Notes: a model not told the origin generated them from the sequence alone. DNA of 64,000 nucleotides from Artemisia argyi (GCA_030686995.1 CM060685.1:25714065-25778064); one strand, 5' to 3'; counted from the stretch's first letter, positions 45,629 to 58,360 are shown. A program made the numbers and translations.

Positions 45629-48600
45629 TCACTTCTTTTTTAGAAGAGCACTAGCTTCCTTTTCGAAATACTCACTGGCACGATCTGCAATATTCTTTCT
45701 TGAATTTTTCTGGAGCACTCTCTTTTCCTTCAAAGTTAAACGTTGATATTCTTCAATCTCGCTCTCGACTACATGTATGTTTAATTGTACTCGGACAATA
45801 GAATCTTTTTCAGATACTTCTTTCTAAAGTCTTCTAACTGTCTCTTTTGTTCTTTTCCTTCTGGTACAAACCCAGCATCAATGTCCTTGTTTCCTAAATA
45901 CATTTCCATGTGCCTCATTTGCGAAAATTCCACAATCAACATAATTGTTTTTGGTTTGCCATGGCATTTTCACAGCAGACACTACGTAATTGTTCAGTGC
46001 TTCAACTTTTGGATACCCATTATCTTTCAAGAACCTTAAAAAAAGATATCTCTGTAATAACAAATTAAAAACAATGAGCTTCAATTTAACTACATTGATG
46101 AACATACATTTAATATACATAACATTCTTACCAAATGAGAAAACTTTTTGTGATATCTATTTTTGATTGATTCTTGGTGTTGCATGATGTCAAAAATATG
46201 GATTTGAGGTTCTTTCAAGTTGAAACAGATGACATAGTAGCGTTCATCAGCAAGCATCATCGGGAAAAGCACCTGTTAAACATAGTGTTAAAATTTACAA
46301 TTGCGTATAAGTTCATCAGCTTTTAATCTCATACAAACTAGTAAAATAAATGTGCTTACTAGGTCAACGTCTCTGGTAGATTGATAAACAGGTGACAAGA
46401 ATAATAGACTCATCATGTTCTCGTCAAATTTTGATTTGTTAACTTTCGAGTTATGATTCCTTTCCTCCATTTCTGCTGTTTGTGGTTCATCAATATAAAT
46501 AAAAGCATATGTAACCAGATTTCAAATAATTTAATCATAATTGATAAAGATTTTTTGTAACTTACAATAATTGATGTATGGGAATATAGCTTCTTCAATG
46601 ATCCTGTGCTCCTTTTCTCTTCAGTTAGGTTAAGTATATATGCCCACATATCAATCACTCCTGCACTGATTTCATTCCCTTCTTTGAAGCTCTCAAAGTG
46701 GATTCTTTGACCGTCAACAAAGTATGAACGAAATAACACATCACTGCAATTTCATTTTACGATAATATTTTAGAAAAAAATACTACTGATTAAGAAATAT
46801 GATTTTTAAATTGACGAACTTGGTACATATTACTTACTCAAGATTTCCTCTTGCAGCGAAAATTGTATCAGCCACCTTTCTTTCAATGTCTTGTACTTTG
46901 TTCTTCATCACAACCGCTCTTTGAAAATATAGAGATTTTAGACATTCAGAAGGCATGACTTTTCTCTTTTCTCTTATATTTACCAACACTTCTTCACCTT
47001 CTCTAATTTTCTTTGCCGTTTCAGGTACTTTAAGCTTTTTAGCGATTGTGTTGAAAGAATTTAGTGGCGTTATAAAATCTTCATCTTCTGTTTCATTCAA
47101 TGTTACTTTTTCTTCTCGTGATGGGGGAGCAAATGATATGGGTGTTATCATCTTTGGTTGTTCGTTTTCATCTGTTGTTTTTTTCATTTCTGACCCTTCC
47201 TCTTGAATTCGTTTCCAAAGATTGTCATCAATTTTCTCGCTCAACAATATTGGTGATGTGTGCAAGAAAGGTGTCTTTTTGATCAACTCATCCAAGATCT
47301 CCTCGGGGTCTTTCTTTTGTTCATACAAAACCAAAGCCTTATTCAACTCATCCGGGTTGAATATTGGGAATTCTGGCTTTAGCATCTGTTTTCAGGTAAA
47401 GGTTCATCAGTTATTTTTATTTGTATAAAGTGTTTTCATAATACAAATCAATTATAAGTTCATCAATAAGGTTCAAAATGATTTATGATTTTTATTACCT
47501 GATGTTTACGTTCAATCTTTTCAAATTCTTCCATAAAGGCTGGATCCAAGAACGTTTGAGTTAACGTCTCTGTCGGTTTTTCCGGTTGAGGTTCATCTAT
47601 TTCTTTAGACACTTCCTTAGCCTCGGATCCATCCTTATCATCACCCATTGTTATCATCAGCATTGAGCTCTCCAATCCATTTTTGGGGTGTTTCTCCAAT
47701 CCAGCCCTTAGCATGTCATCAATATTAATTTTCATTTCTTGAAATAAGGATAACATGTTCCTCAGTGAGTTATTGAATTCCTGTTATTAATAAAATCAAA
47801 TAAGTCTTTTGGGCGCAAATAGGATCTAAATTTGAAGAGTAAATCGGAAGATGGTCAAGTGATAAATTAGAAAGTGATTTTTCTAAGAAGAACGTTTGAT
47901 CAATTTTTAGGTTCATCAATTTTTAGGTTCATCAGTTTTTCAGGTTCATCATTTTTTAAGATATGTTAATCAAATTGATCAAATCGAATTTCACTTATAA
48001 AAGTTTTCTTTTTTTCATAATGAGCAATTTTTTCAGGTTCATCAAATTGAACAAACTTCTTTTCAAATTCATCAAATTTTTTCAGGTTCATCAAATTAGA
48101 AAGTAGGTCTTCTCGGACTATCAAAAAAGAACTTAAGTCAAAAGATTTTTACCTCTGCTGATTTGAATTGGGAATACTCCCCCTGAAATTCTAATAACAT
48201 TGCTGATAATTGTTGTTGGGTGAGCTTAATAGTTGAGGATGACGGTTCATTATTTCCATTTTCAGCTGTTTCATCGGTCCCCGTCATTGGATCAGCCATT
48301 TAAGTGTTTTCATCATATCCGGTTGTTTGAATATCATCATTTTTCCGGTGTTTGGAATATCATCATCTGTTAATTGATGAACCAAATATAAGAAATTTAA
48401 ATATACACTGATGAACCTCATTCTTATATATTCTAACAAGTTATTCCAATGAATAAGAAGCAAACATTGCTGAACCTCATTCAAAATATATGCAAATTTC
48501 AAATATAACATAATAGAATTTTACCGATTGGATGTGCATCTACCCATTGATGCTCCTCAATATCATCTATGTGAACATCATCAACCACTTTCTCATCAAC

Positions 48601-50640
48601 ATCAGCTACTTTCTCATCAACGTTATCTGTCTTAGGGGAATTTGAAGTTTTTTTCTTTTTGTATGCGACAACATTTTTGAACAAGTTCATCGAATAGCGG
48701 TTGTTAGGAGATAGTGAACTCCTTTTTCTTTTCTGGTTTCGTCCTACATGTTTTCTACATTTTTCATAAGTTTTTATAAGTTATAACAGGTTCATCATAT
48801 AGAATTTTTAGATATAACTTTTTTTAGGTAAATGTTTAAAACATTAATATAATATAAGGTTCATCAGATTATCATTTTTGTGTACCTTCAGTTGTTCTTT
48901 GTTTCTTCTTTATCGGCATGTTATCTTCATCTTCTCCGATCACTAGTTGTATCTGATCTTTAGTTGTCTCTTCCTCTTCTTCTGCATAATGATCTAAATG
49001 TAATAAAATCATTCCGATCACATGTCAATAACTGATGATTCTAAAATACATCTGATGAACATTTAATAAAATAATACCTATAATCATCTGTAAACCCTGC
49101 TTTTCAAGAGTCCCCCGATTTTCCCTAACAAGCGGTCTTGTCCATTTTATTTTTGTTGAGGGTTGATCATCATCATTTCTTTCTTCTTCACAGTCATCAA
49201 CATTCTCTACATCATCATCATCATCATCATTTTGTGCTCCAGCATTCTCTTCAATGTCATCATAATCATAATTCTCTGCTCCAGCATTATCTGTATGCTC
49301 TTCATCATCATCATCATCTATCTCTTCTTCACCGTTATTATCATTCTCTTTTTCATTGTCATCATCATCATCATCATCATCATCATTATTCTTTTCATCA
49401 TCATTATTCTCTGCGCCAGTATTCTCTTCATCATCAGTCTCTTCTTCTTGGTCCTCCGTTTTGGCAGCTTTTGGAGCTCTGATTTTGCCAAACATCATCT
49501 CTTCCAATTCTTCCAACAATTCTGTTTTCCAGTATTTAAACGCTAGAATTTTTGGTTTCTTCAGAAGTGAGTTGGCAAATATCACCTGCAATTTTAAGTT
49601 AATGTTAGTTTAAAAAACATGTAACTGATGAACCAAAAACACATGAAAAAATTTAATATGCATAAACGATAAAGTAGATAGTAATTACCTCCAATAACAA
49701 GATTGGGCCATAGAAGTACTTTCCTAGTTTCAAACTTAACCTTTCGGACTTCATATAATGCACCAGATATTCGCACCAGTCCATTTCTTTCACTTTATCA
49801 AAATCGGTAAGAGATGGGATGACTCCTATATTCAGAGTACCCATTGATACCACATAGGACAAAATTGTACAAAACAATGCTATGATGTTCCTCTTAAATA
49901 GCTTTCCACTATCATTTTTCCTAATTTGTTTCATAATTACATGCATCAAATGCTTTGTAACATACGATCTAGAACTACTAGTATTGAATTGTTTTTTCCA
50001 TTGTCTGTAACTTTCATTTGATCTTTCCTTCAAAACCTCACGCACATCAACTGCAAATGGGCCCATTGGGAATCCAAAAGTATGGTGAACTAGCTCAGGG
50101 GTCATGGGTATAGTTTCACCAAATACGGTTAGATTTCCTGATTTAACGTCAAACCTCTCTAGCAACTAATACCCTAAACGCCTTGGCATTACATTTAATC
50201 CAAACTCCAACAACGATCGAAAACCCAAACTTTTAATTTCCTGTTTTTGGTCCGTTGTTAAACCCTTAATAACCTGACATAATGGGCCAGGAAACTTTTT
50301 TATTTTAACCATTGGAAATTTCTTTTCGTTAGGTTTGAGAATCTGGCGAAGATTTAGTAGAGGCTTAAGGTCTTGAGAGAGAAAAGGTTTGGAAGGTTTT
50401 GATGAATCTGAAGGTTTGGAAGGGTTCGATGAAACTGAAGGTTTTGAAGGTTTCGATGAACCTGAAGGTTTTGAAGGTTTTTATGAAACTGCAGGTTTTT
50501 TTTTTTTTTTAGAAACCGGTTCATCAGCTTTTGATGAACCCTTAGCTCTTTTATCAGTAAATGCATCTTCAACAAAGTCGTCATCACTAGGAGAACATGC
50601 TCTTAAAATCATAGGCTTCTTTCTTATCCAATAAAAAAAA
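45629..50640 (-). pseudogene. Ulp1-type cysteine protease gene of the MULE (inactivated)
   Basis: About eleven exon-like blocks on the minus strand, with splice-like borders. From the N terminus: a KPSKPS repeat region (near 50400); a conserved block (LLERFDVKSGNLTVFGETI to IPSLTDFDKVKEMDWCEYLV, 50165-49690); an extremely acidic region (49480-49160); Lys-rich linkers; a Glu/Lys-rich block (47385-46834); and the C48 protease domain (46742-about 45850). Catalytic Asp (IHIFD), oxyanion Gln (MPWQTKN) and Cys (VDCGIF) are visible. The usual catalytic His is Arg (ADERYYVI, codon CGC near 46240). A frameshift follows directly after the Cys region (near 45935), and in-frame stops lie near 50174 and in the KPS repeats. 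Known relatives cleave SUMO/ubiquitin-like proteins; their role in MULEs is unknown. The first exon is probably beyond the SIRE-like insertion. Confidence 0.75.
50380..50480 (-). repeat. Coding minisatellite encoding KPSKPSxSS repeats
   Basis: A 27-base unit is repeated about four times. On the minus strand each encodes K-P-S-K-P-S-x-S-S, with x being G, V or D. One copy carries TAA in place of a Ser codon. Confidence 0.75.
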
Positions 50641-50825
50641 CACCAACAGATAAGTATTCTTTTAATGCAAAATAATATAAACTCTTTTTAAATCTAAAAA
50701 CTTAAAACAGCTGATATAATGTTGTATTTGTTTCATCTTATATAGCCGGCTTGTGGCTTATAAATCGAGGATTTTCAAAGTAAGCCATAATGCCAGCTAT
50801 ATAAACTGAAACAGACACCAACGCT

Positions 50826-51404
50826 GAACCTCATGAAACAAGTATTGATTGATGAACATCATTTTAATCATGATAACAAGCAATCAATGATGAACCTCAT
50901 TCTAATTTATTCTAAAGAGTTATTCTAATGAATCCGCATCATACTAATTAAACCATGATAACAAGGATTGATTGATGAACCTCATTTTAATCTATTCTAA
51001 CAAGTTATTTTAACGAATCCGCAACTTCGAATTAAACCACGATAACAAGCAATCACTGATGAACCTCATTTTAATATATTCTAACGAATCTGAAACCTCG
51101 AATTAGACCACGATAACAAGCAATCACTGATGAACCTCATTTTAATCTATTCTAACATATTATTCAAACTAATCCGCAACCTCGAATTAAACCACGATAA
51201 CAAGCAATCACTGATGAACCTCATTCTAATCTATTCTAACAAGTTATTCTAATGAATCCGCAACCTCAAATTAAACCACGATAACAAGCAATCACTGATG
51301 AACCTCATCCTAATATATTCTAACATATTATTCTAATGAATCCGCAACCTCGAATTAAACCACGATAACAAGCAATCATTGTTGAACCTCATTCTAATCT
51401 ATTC
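50826..51404 (-). repeat. Right terminal tandem array of the MULE (about seven units, inverted)
   Basis: The units are the reverse complement of those at 27003-27715: 'caagcaatcactgatgaacc', 'tcattctaatctattctaac' and 'aatccgcaacctcgaatt' recur. The array is cut at 51404 by the SIRE-like LTR. Confidence 0.9.
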
Positions 51405-53851
51405 TGTTGTGGCAACATGATCAAGATCTCTTTATGTTTTAATGATGACAAATAAACCATCGAAACACATAAAATAACAAACGGTAGCCAAATTCCCCGG
51501 ATTCCATATCTGCTCCTGGCGTGCTACCCGTGCGTCAACGCGCGGGTGACGCGCCAGGCCACTGTATGGCTTCGGGCGAAATTCGAAAGTCGGCTTTCCC
51601 CTTACCTGACAAATGTGGATCTTTCAATACAGGTATGAATATGTTATGTGCTTAATTGAGAACACTCGAAACGAGTTTTAGGATTAGAGAGATCCAACTT
51701 TTAAAGCACCCATTTACGGGAAAACGCCAACTCATGTTTTCTAACTATCGCCTCTAGCCAAGGCTTTTCTAAACTTAGGGAGCTTATATGCTTCATGTAA
51801 CATCATGTGAAAGCATCCTACGTCTTCTCTAATTACGTAACGGGTTTACTCCCTTATTGGTCAAACTAAGTCAAAGGTCACTTTGCGTAAACGCATCCTT
51901 TCCCACTTGGGTTATACTTTACATCAAGGCAAAGCATTTAACTTTTTTAAACCAAGGTATTAGTTGAGAACGTCGAGTCATGGAAAGTCACAAGATATGA
52001 AACTATGGATTCTCGACGTTATGTTACTTGAACTTATAAGTAACTCATGATTTTCTCAACTCATAATCTTAATTGTCTAAACTTTATCTTCTTAATGACA
52101 ATTAGATTATTTCTTAATCTCATTTTTACAATAGACAAATACCATCAAATCTCCCACAATCCTTCCCAAATATCCCTTCCCAACATTCTCTAAATATTCC
52201 CTTACACTCTCTTACAATGTGTACCTTGTGTCTCCCCATACTCAAACACAACCTTCACATACTCCCACACAATATTCTCCCAATCTACCAACTTCCCATA
52301 CAATCCTTATACACACACTTATACACCTTGTGTACACACACTTGATTTCAAAATACACACACTACTCTTACAACCATCTCTTCTCGACACACACTAGCCA
52401 ACTCACCATATCTTACCATATCCAACCCATACATTCTCTTACACAAATCTCTTATATTCCTTACACACTCTACATCTCAACCATTCATTCCCTTACAACA
52501 CATATCAACCATCCATATTCAACACATGGGAATTAATTTGAAATCCAAAGGAGGCTCCCCTTGATCTCCATCATCCATTTCAAACAAAACCATCTCAACC
52601 CTCCATATTCCCCACATGCCAATTAATTTGAATTTCAAAGGATGCTCCCTTTGATCCTAGCTATCCAATTCAAACAAAACCATCTCAACCATTCATCACA
52701 TTCTTTCCCCCCAAGCAAAGGAATATACATTTGGAATATCCCATGGCATATTCTCTTCTCTATTATGCCATGTGAGGAATACCATTTCTACCCCTACCAA
52801 ATTACCCTTTCTACTCTTCTACCCTTGGTATTTGGTTTTCTTATACACACTTCACAAAACATTTTCCAAATTGGGTATTTGAGTTGCTAAACCTTAGATT
52901 GATTAATGTTAAGGTTTAGTGTGAAGTACAATTGGGGGTTTAGAAAGGTTAGGTATTTATAGGATCCAACACCCAACACTTGGGATTATTCACAGACGCC
53001 TAGCGCGCTGTCCATGCGTCGACGCGTGGGTGACGCGCCAGCCTCGGTAAATTAATCCCAAGTTTGGGTCTTGGCCTATAAATACCTGCTTTGCCTCTTG
53101 TATTCCTCACCTCTTGCCATTACTCTTTCTCTCTACATTCTTTCTCTCTAACACTCTCAAATCTCTCTATCTCTAATCTTGTGTTCTTGATTCTCACTCT
53201 AACATCTTTGAAAGAACACATCTCCTTGCAAGGGAAGAATCACAAGAACCTAATCAACTCTTGTGATTGTGTCGAGGGTCTTCTTATCTATACCATTTCT
53301 ACTAGAATCGAGTCTCTAGGTTAGGTTAGGGCTTGATTGAACAAAAAATCTCTTATTCATTCCATTGTTTGTAAGGGAAGTCTTGTGTCTTGGTGACCAA
53401 GCCTAGATCATTGGGGATCTAGTTGGGGTTTGATACCTTCGGTGAGAAGTCTTGATAGTGGTCTTGGTAACCCTTAGGTGAAGTCGAATCACGAGATTCT
53501 TTTGGGCGGTTTCCGAGGGCGAAATACCGTGGGAGTAACTCCTTCTTTGTGAGCATCGATATTGTTGAATATCGGTGGAGTGAATTGTAACGGTTTGTAG
53601 TCCACCGAAAGGATTATACTAGTGAATAGTATCGGAGTCGCGGATTCGCAACTGGACGTACGGATGGTATAAACCCCCCATCCCGAACCAGTATATATCG
53701 TTGTGTTCTTACTTGCTTTATATACTTTGGTTGTGTTAGTGGTTGTTGGATTATTGTACAACCACTTGGTGTTCTCTTTGGCTTAAAGTTTTTAAACATC
53801 TAAAAAGTCGAAGAAACCGTATTCACCCCCCCCCCCCTCTACAGTTCTACA
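51405..53851 (+). repeat. 5' LTR of the SIRE-like element (about 2.45 kb)
   Basis: It starts TGTTGTGGCAACATG at the interrupted MULE array and ends TTCTACA before the primer site. A TATA box (TATAAATA, 53077-53084) lies in the last third. GC-rich inverted repeats occur at 51515-51558 and about 53000-53045. A run of 12 C is at 53826-53837. The exact first base is uncertain by three positions. Confidence 0.85.
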
Positions 53852-53852
53852 A

Positions 53853-53866
53853 TCGGTATCAGAGCT
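53853..53866 (+). promoter_or_regulatory. Primer binding site, initiator tRNA-Met type
   Basis: CGGTATCAGAGCTGA-type sequence one to two bases after the LTR, differing from the standard TGGTATCAGAGC at the first base. Confidence 0.85.
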
Positions 53867-53983
53867 GAATACTCAAGTTTTTGAGCGTTAAAGCCTTCCC
53901 GAGAAGTCGTTTTAAGTCAAAAACTTCTTTTCCAAAAATCTAAAATCCTAACTAAGATTTTTGGTAAAGTAGAGTATAGATCC

Positions 53984-56160
53984 ATGGCTCAAGAGAACTA
54001 TGTTGAGGGGTGTTCTATGCAAAGACCACCTTTTCTAGAAACCGATGGGTTTTGTTTTTGGAAATCCCAGTTTGAGACCTATGTTAGGTCTAAAGATCTT
54101 GATTTGTGGGAAATCATCCAAAACGGCAACTTTGTGTTCATGGTGGAAGACCCCGAAACAAAATTGTTGGTGGAAAAGCCACATGCGGATCTTAAAGATG
54201 ATGAGAGGAGAAAACTTGGCAAAAATGATGAAGCCAAGATGTTAATCTACAATGCTCTACCTCGAAGGGAGTTCGAGAGGGTCCATGTTTGTAAAACCGC
54301 CAAGGAGATTTGGCGTTCTCTCATCATCACTCACCAAGGAAACTCTCAAGTAAATGATTGCAAAATCGATCTACTCATACAACAATATGAGAAGTTCTTG
54401 ATCTCGGATGAGGAAACCATTGATAATGGTTACACAAGGTTCAATGCTATTATCACTAGCCTCACGGCTCTATATCCTAGCTTCTATAACAAGAACCATG
54501 TGAGAAAGTTTCTTCGAGCACTTCCGGTAAAATGGAGGAGGCCAAAGGTGACGACCATAGAAGAAGCCAAGAATTCGGCGGAACTTCCCCTTGACGAGCT
54601 TATTGGGAATCTCAAGGTCTATGAAATGATCCTTAAGAATGACAAAGCTTGCACCACAGACAAGAAGGAGAAGGTAAAGTCTTTGGCTCTCAAAGCTAAG
54701 GTCACAAAATGTAAAACAAGTGAAGGAAGTGATAGTCAAGAAGGAAGTGATGAAAAAGATGATGAAGATGACGAAGAGTACAACTTGATGGCAAAGAACT
54801 TTAGGAAGTTCCTTAGAAGAGGCGGCAACTTTAGGCGCAGTAATAGAGTTGGAAACCAAGGGAATGATGGAAGGAACAACTTTGGTTGAATTCGAGGTGG
54901 TGACAACAAAGTTGGTGAGAGCTCTAGACGCACGCAAGGATGCTATAACTGTGGTGAAAAGGGTCACTTCATGAATGAGTGTTCTAAGCCAAAAGCAAAC
55001 AAGGCATTCGTGGGTGGAGCATGGAGTGATAGTGAAGATGATGATCAACCAACAAAGTAAGCTACTTGTCTCATGGCTCAAGAAAAACTTGAGGTACTCC
55101 TAAACTCTTCTTCCTTTAATAATTTAGATATCAATGATTTGCAAGAGGAGAATGAGAATTTTAGAAAAACACTTGAGAAAACTCTTAATGAAAAACGCAT
55201 CATTGAACAAGAACATACTAAACTCAATAAGAAAGTTTATGAGCTTGAAAAGGATGTCAGGAAACTAAATCATTGTAAAGAGGTAATTGAACCATGTAAA
55301 AGTTGTGAGTCACTCACACTTGAGGTTGACTCTTTAAAAGATAAAGTATCTAAACTTGAAAAGGAGTCTCTAAGTTTTTCAAAATTTAAGAAAAGTACAA
55401 ATGATTTAGAAGAAATTATTGGTAGTCAAAAGAGGTCCCAAGATAAGGAAGGTCTTGGATTTTTAAAACAAGGAGAAATCACTTCCGTAAGCCTGACAAA
55501 ACCAATAACATTTGTAAAGGCTAAAGAAAACGAGATTCCAAAATTTTCCGAGGCTGACGCGCTGCACGACGCATCAACGCGCCAGAAGCGCGCCAGTCCT
55601 CTGAGGGAAATTGGAGAATCGTTGAAAACTTTTATTAAACCAATTCTTCAGGCTCCTCTTGCAAACACTCGAGGTAACCAAGTTTCCAGTACAAAGAGAG
55701 AGAACCCAAAACAACTTTACAAGTCGGGCTATCATAATGGTCTTGGTTATACACAACCTCAAGTTAATACTAGACCACTTTTGCCTACACCCAATATGAG
55801 ACCTACTAATCCATATAACCATAGACCTTCACTTCAAAATTATCAAAGAAGAAACTTTTATCAAAGGACATCTCACTACCAATACAACAACTATCAAAGG
55901 AGAGACAACTCCTACCCAAACTAAACCTTCTTTAGACCTCAAGGATATAATAACTATAGATCAAGTTATCAAAGTCAAAATAATTTTCAAAATAATCCTT
56001 GGTCTGCTTTTCTAGCTTTGGTATTGAGAAATTGTGTGTCTTACTTCAAGACCCAAGAATGTTCAACTTGGGTAACTCATATGCTAACCAAAATGGACCT
56101 AAGAAGCAATGGGTACCAAAAGTATGGGTCATGTCTTTGTTGTAGGTTTGTCTCAAAAGT
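53984..56160 (+). pseudogene. SIRE-like gag with zinc knuckle and coiled-coil linker, interrupted by stops
   Basis: The ATG at 53984 opens a copia gag (MAQENYVEGCSMQRPPFLE, FWKSQFETYVRSKD, LPRREFERVHVCKTAKEIW, FLRALPVKWRRPKVTTIEEA). The frame is cut by TGA at 54887-54889. In the same frame follow a zinc knuckle (CYNCGEKGHFMNEC, near 54940), a TAA near 55058, then a coiled-coil region and a Tyr/Asn/Arg-rich tail to TAA at 55922. Downstream a tract resembling QWVPKVW continues in a shifted frame. At 55556-55605 the coding sequence contains GC-rich words (gcgcgccag) also found in the LTR palindrome. Confidence 0.8.
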
Positions 56161-57431
56161 GATCTACAACCGTATGAGTGGATAGTGGATAGTGGTTGCA
56201 CTAAACACATGACCGGGAATAGAAGATTGTTCACATCATACACGGCGTATAATGGCAATCATGTCATTTTTGGGAGCAAACTTAACGGCAAAATTGTCGG
56301 CAAAGGTAATGTCCTTCATGACTCCATCGAAATTACCAACGTTGAGCATGTTAGAGGTTTAAACTTTAATTTGATTAGTGTGAGTCAACTTAGTGATGAT
56401 GATCATGAGGTAAAATTTACTAAAGTTGATTGCTCTATTAGTAAAAAATGGTGTTGTACTAACTAAAGGTCGTAGGTGAAACAACTTGTACACCTTTTAA
56501 TCATAGATTATTTGTAACAATATATGCATTTCAAACATGGTAAATAACCCAACGCCTCGGCTTAGGAAGTTAGGTCTTGCCGACAAGCTAGTAAGCAATT
56601 TACCATTGTTGAGTTTTGAAAGGCATTATTGTGATACATGTCTAGGGAGTCAAGGACAAGCAAGCAATAGAAATAGGCATGAAGAGTCAACAGATAAGGT
56701 TTTAGAATTGATACACTTAGATTTGTATGATCCATCTCCAATTCAAAGTTAAGGAGGAAACTTCTACACTTTAGTGATTGTAGATGGTTATCCAAATTGT
56801 CTTGGATAGTGTTTTTAGAGAATATGGATGAAGTCTTAAATAAATTTGATATCTTAAGTAAGAAACTCGAAAACCTAATTGATTGTTCATTTGCCTTAAT
56901 TAAAACAAATCATAGTAGTGAATTTGATAAATTTCTATTTGAAAGCTTTGGTGAATAACATGGAATATCTTATATCTCATCGGGCCCGTTCACTTCTCAA
57001 TCGCTTAAGATTGTTGAAAGAACACATCGTGAGTTAAGAAAGATAAATCGTGCAGTACGAGCAATCCATTCCACAAAAGTTTTGGTGTCATGCCTTTGAT
57101 GTCATAGAGTCTATATTAGAAAAGTCCTAAATAAAACACCATATGAAATACTTAGGAATTAAAAGCCATCTTTAGAGTATTTTTTTGAGTATTTGGTTGT
57201 AAAATATTTATACTAAACATCAAAGTGTATCTCCACAAATTCAACCCAATGTCGTATAAAGGTGTGTTCCTAGTATTCTCTCATAATAATAAAGCATACA
57301 TAGTGCTTAACAAGGAAACAATGAGGATTAAGGAATCTCTCAATGTGGCCTTTGATGAGAGCATACCCAAGTCTAAATCATCTCCTTCGGTAGAAGATGA
57401 AGTGATCAACGAACAAATAGTTCTTGATTAA
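56161..57431 (+). pseudogene. SIRE-like protease and decayed integrase
   Basis: The protease motif IVDSGCTKHMTGNRR begins near 56179 and is followed by NVEHVRGLNFNLISVSQL; the frame stops at 56466. A GAG-pre-integrase remnant (56537-56752) keeps CDTCLGSQGQ. The integrase core is heavily mutated, and the usual catalytic segments are only faintly recognisable near 56750-57150. A last readable block (57225-57431) matches the segment downstream of the integrase core (YKGVFLVFSHNNKAY, IKESLNVAFDES). I see no reverse transcriptase motif such as YVDD after this. Confidence 0.7.
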
Positions 57432-58352
57432 GAAAGGTCGCCATCATTACAAGTTAATGTTTCGGATGAAGGCAATCCTAAGGAATTGAGAGATGCGAGG
57501 AGTCATCCCATAAATAAGTCATTGATGACTTGAATAAAAGGACTCTTAGGTTACAAAATAAACAAGGTTAAGTTTTGGCATGACATTTTTCAATAGTCCA
57601 AATTGTTTTGGGATAGGTCTAGATGGTCATGGTTGACATGCATCTTAAGAGAACAATCCATAAGATATAATGAGTTGTCTAGAAGTCGTTTACAAGTCCT
57701 TTAGGTGTTCCCAGTGGTTATATGTTTATATGACTAGGTCTTATGTGAAGGCATGGAAGGATGATCAAATAAATGACTTCCAAGAGGAAAGATATGTATC
57801 AACTCATTATTCAAACAATGATTGATAATATCCAAGATTCTACTTGTCTATACTATGTGCATTGAACACGTAAATTTGACACAAAATTATCTTGCTTAAT
57901 CTCGATAATATTGATTTTGTCAAAATTTCCAAAATTAGATATGATATTTATCACAACTCACACTTGTGTTGAAAATCTTATGTCTAGCTTTCTTGTTCTC
58001 TCAATGTGATAAAACATATGTTGCATGCATAATTTGAATAGATAAAGTTGTTTGACTTCAAAATGATGTCCTAGTAAAATGTCTTATTCAACCATAATTA
58101 AGAACCTCATGCATGGCTTAACAAATTATGGTGCATGCGTGATAAATTGTGGGAACTAGCATGATAAACTAGATCATCCAATCTCTACTAAACATAAATT
58201 AGCTTTCTCTTTTATCTCTTACACCACCACATGCCTTATATCATCTTAAGTACATGATGTGTTAAACATATCTTCAAGCATCTTTGTACATTGACTACAT
58301 CATGAGCATGAAGAACTCCTCTATTATCATACCTAACACCTTTATTCTTCCC
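57432..58352. other. No recognised coding feature; probable deletion scar of SIRE-like pol
   Basis: About 0.9 kb of AT-rich sequence with stops in all frames. The first 300 bases may hold untraceable pol remnants. The last part leads into the promoter of the small ORF at 58440. Confidence 0.45.
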
Positions 58353-58360
58353 TATATAAA
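58353..58360 (+). promoter_or_regulatory. TATA box of the small ORF
   Basis: TATATAAA 80 bases before the ATG at 58440, followed by a CT-rich leader: a typical plant promoter spacing. Confidence 0.55.

Larger units (their letters stand above)
26370..51404. mobile_element. Mutator-like element (Kaonashi-like MULE) with transposase and Ulp1-protease genes
   Basis: A plus-strand FAR1/MURA-type transposase gene (26920-44397) and a minus-strand Ulp1-type protease gene (45629-about 50640) face each other. Arrays of the same about 85-bp unit lie near both ends in opposite orientation (27003-27715, 50826-51404). MULEs carrying Ulp1-like genes are established as KI/Kaonashi MULEs. The left end is approximate, placed before the transposase promoter. 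The right end is cut by the SIRE-like insertion, so terminal inverted repeats and the 9-bp target duplication expected of MULEs cannot be checked. Confidence 0.75.

Noticed and set aside
49138..49613. Plus-strand ORFs rich in His, Ile or Ser
   Set aside because: They are the complement of the acidic triplet-repeat exon of the minus-strand Ulp1-type gene; composition is explained by repeated cat/atc/tca codons.
50389..50634. Plus-strand ORF with repeated EGFDE motifs
   Set aside because: Antisense of the KPSKPS coding repeat; neighbouring exons and splice-like sites support only the minus strand.
52219..52890. Thr/His/Ser-rich ORFs
   Set aside because: They lie in the SIRE-like LTR in low-complexity C/A/T-rich sequence; composition explains the open frame.
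54470..55081. Minus-strand 203-codon ORF
   Set aside because: Antisense to the SIRE-like gag, whose capsid and zinc-knuckle motifs are on the plus strand.
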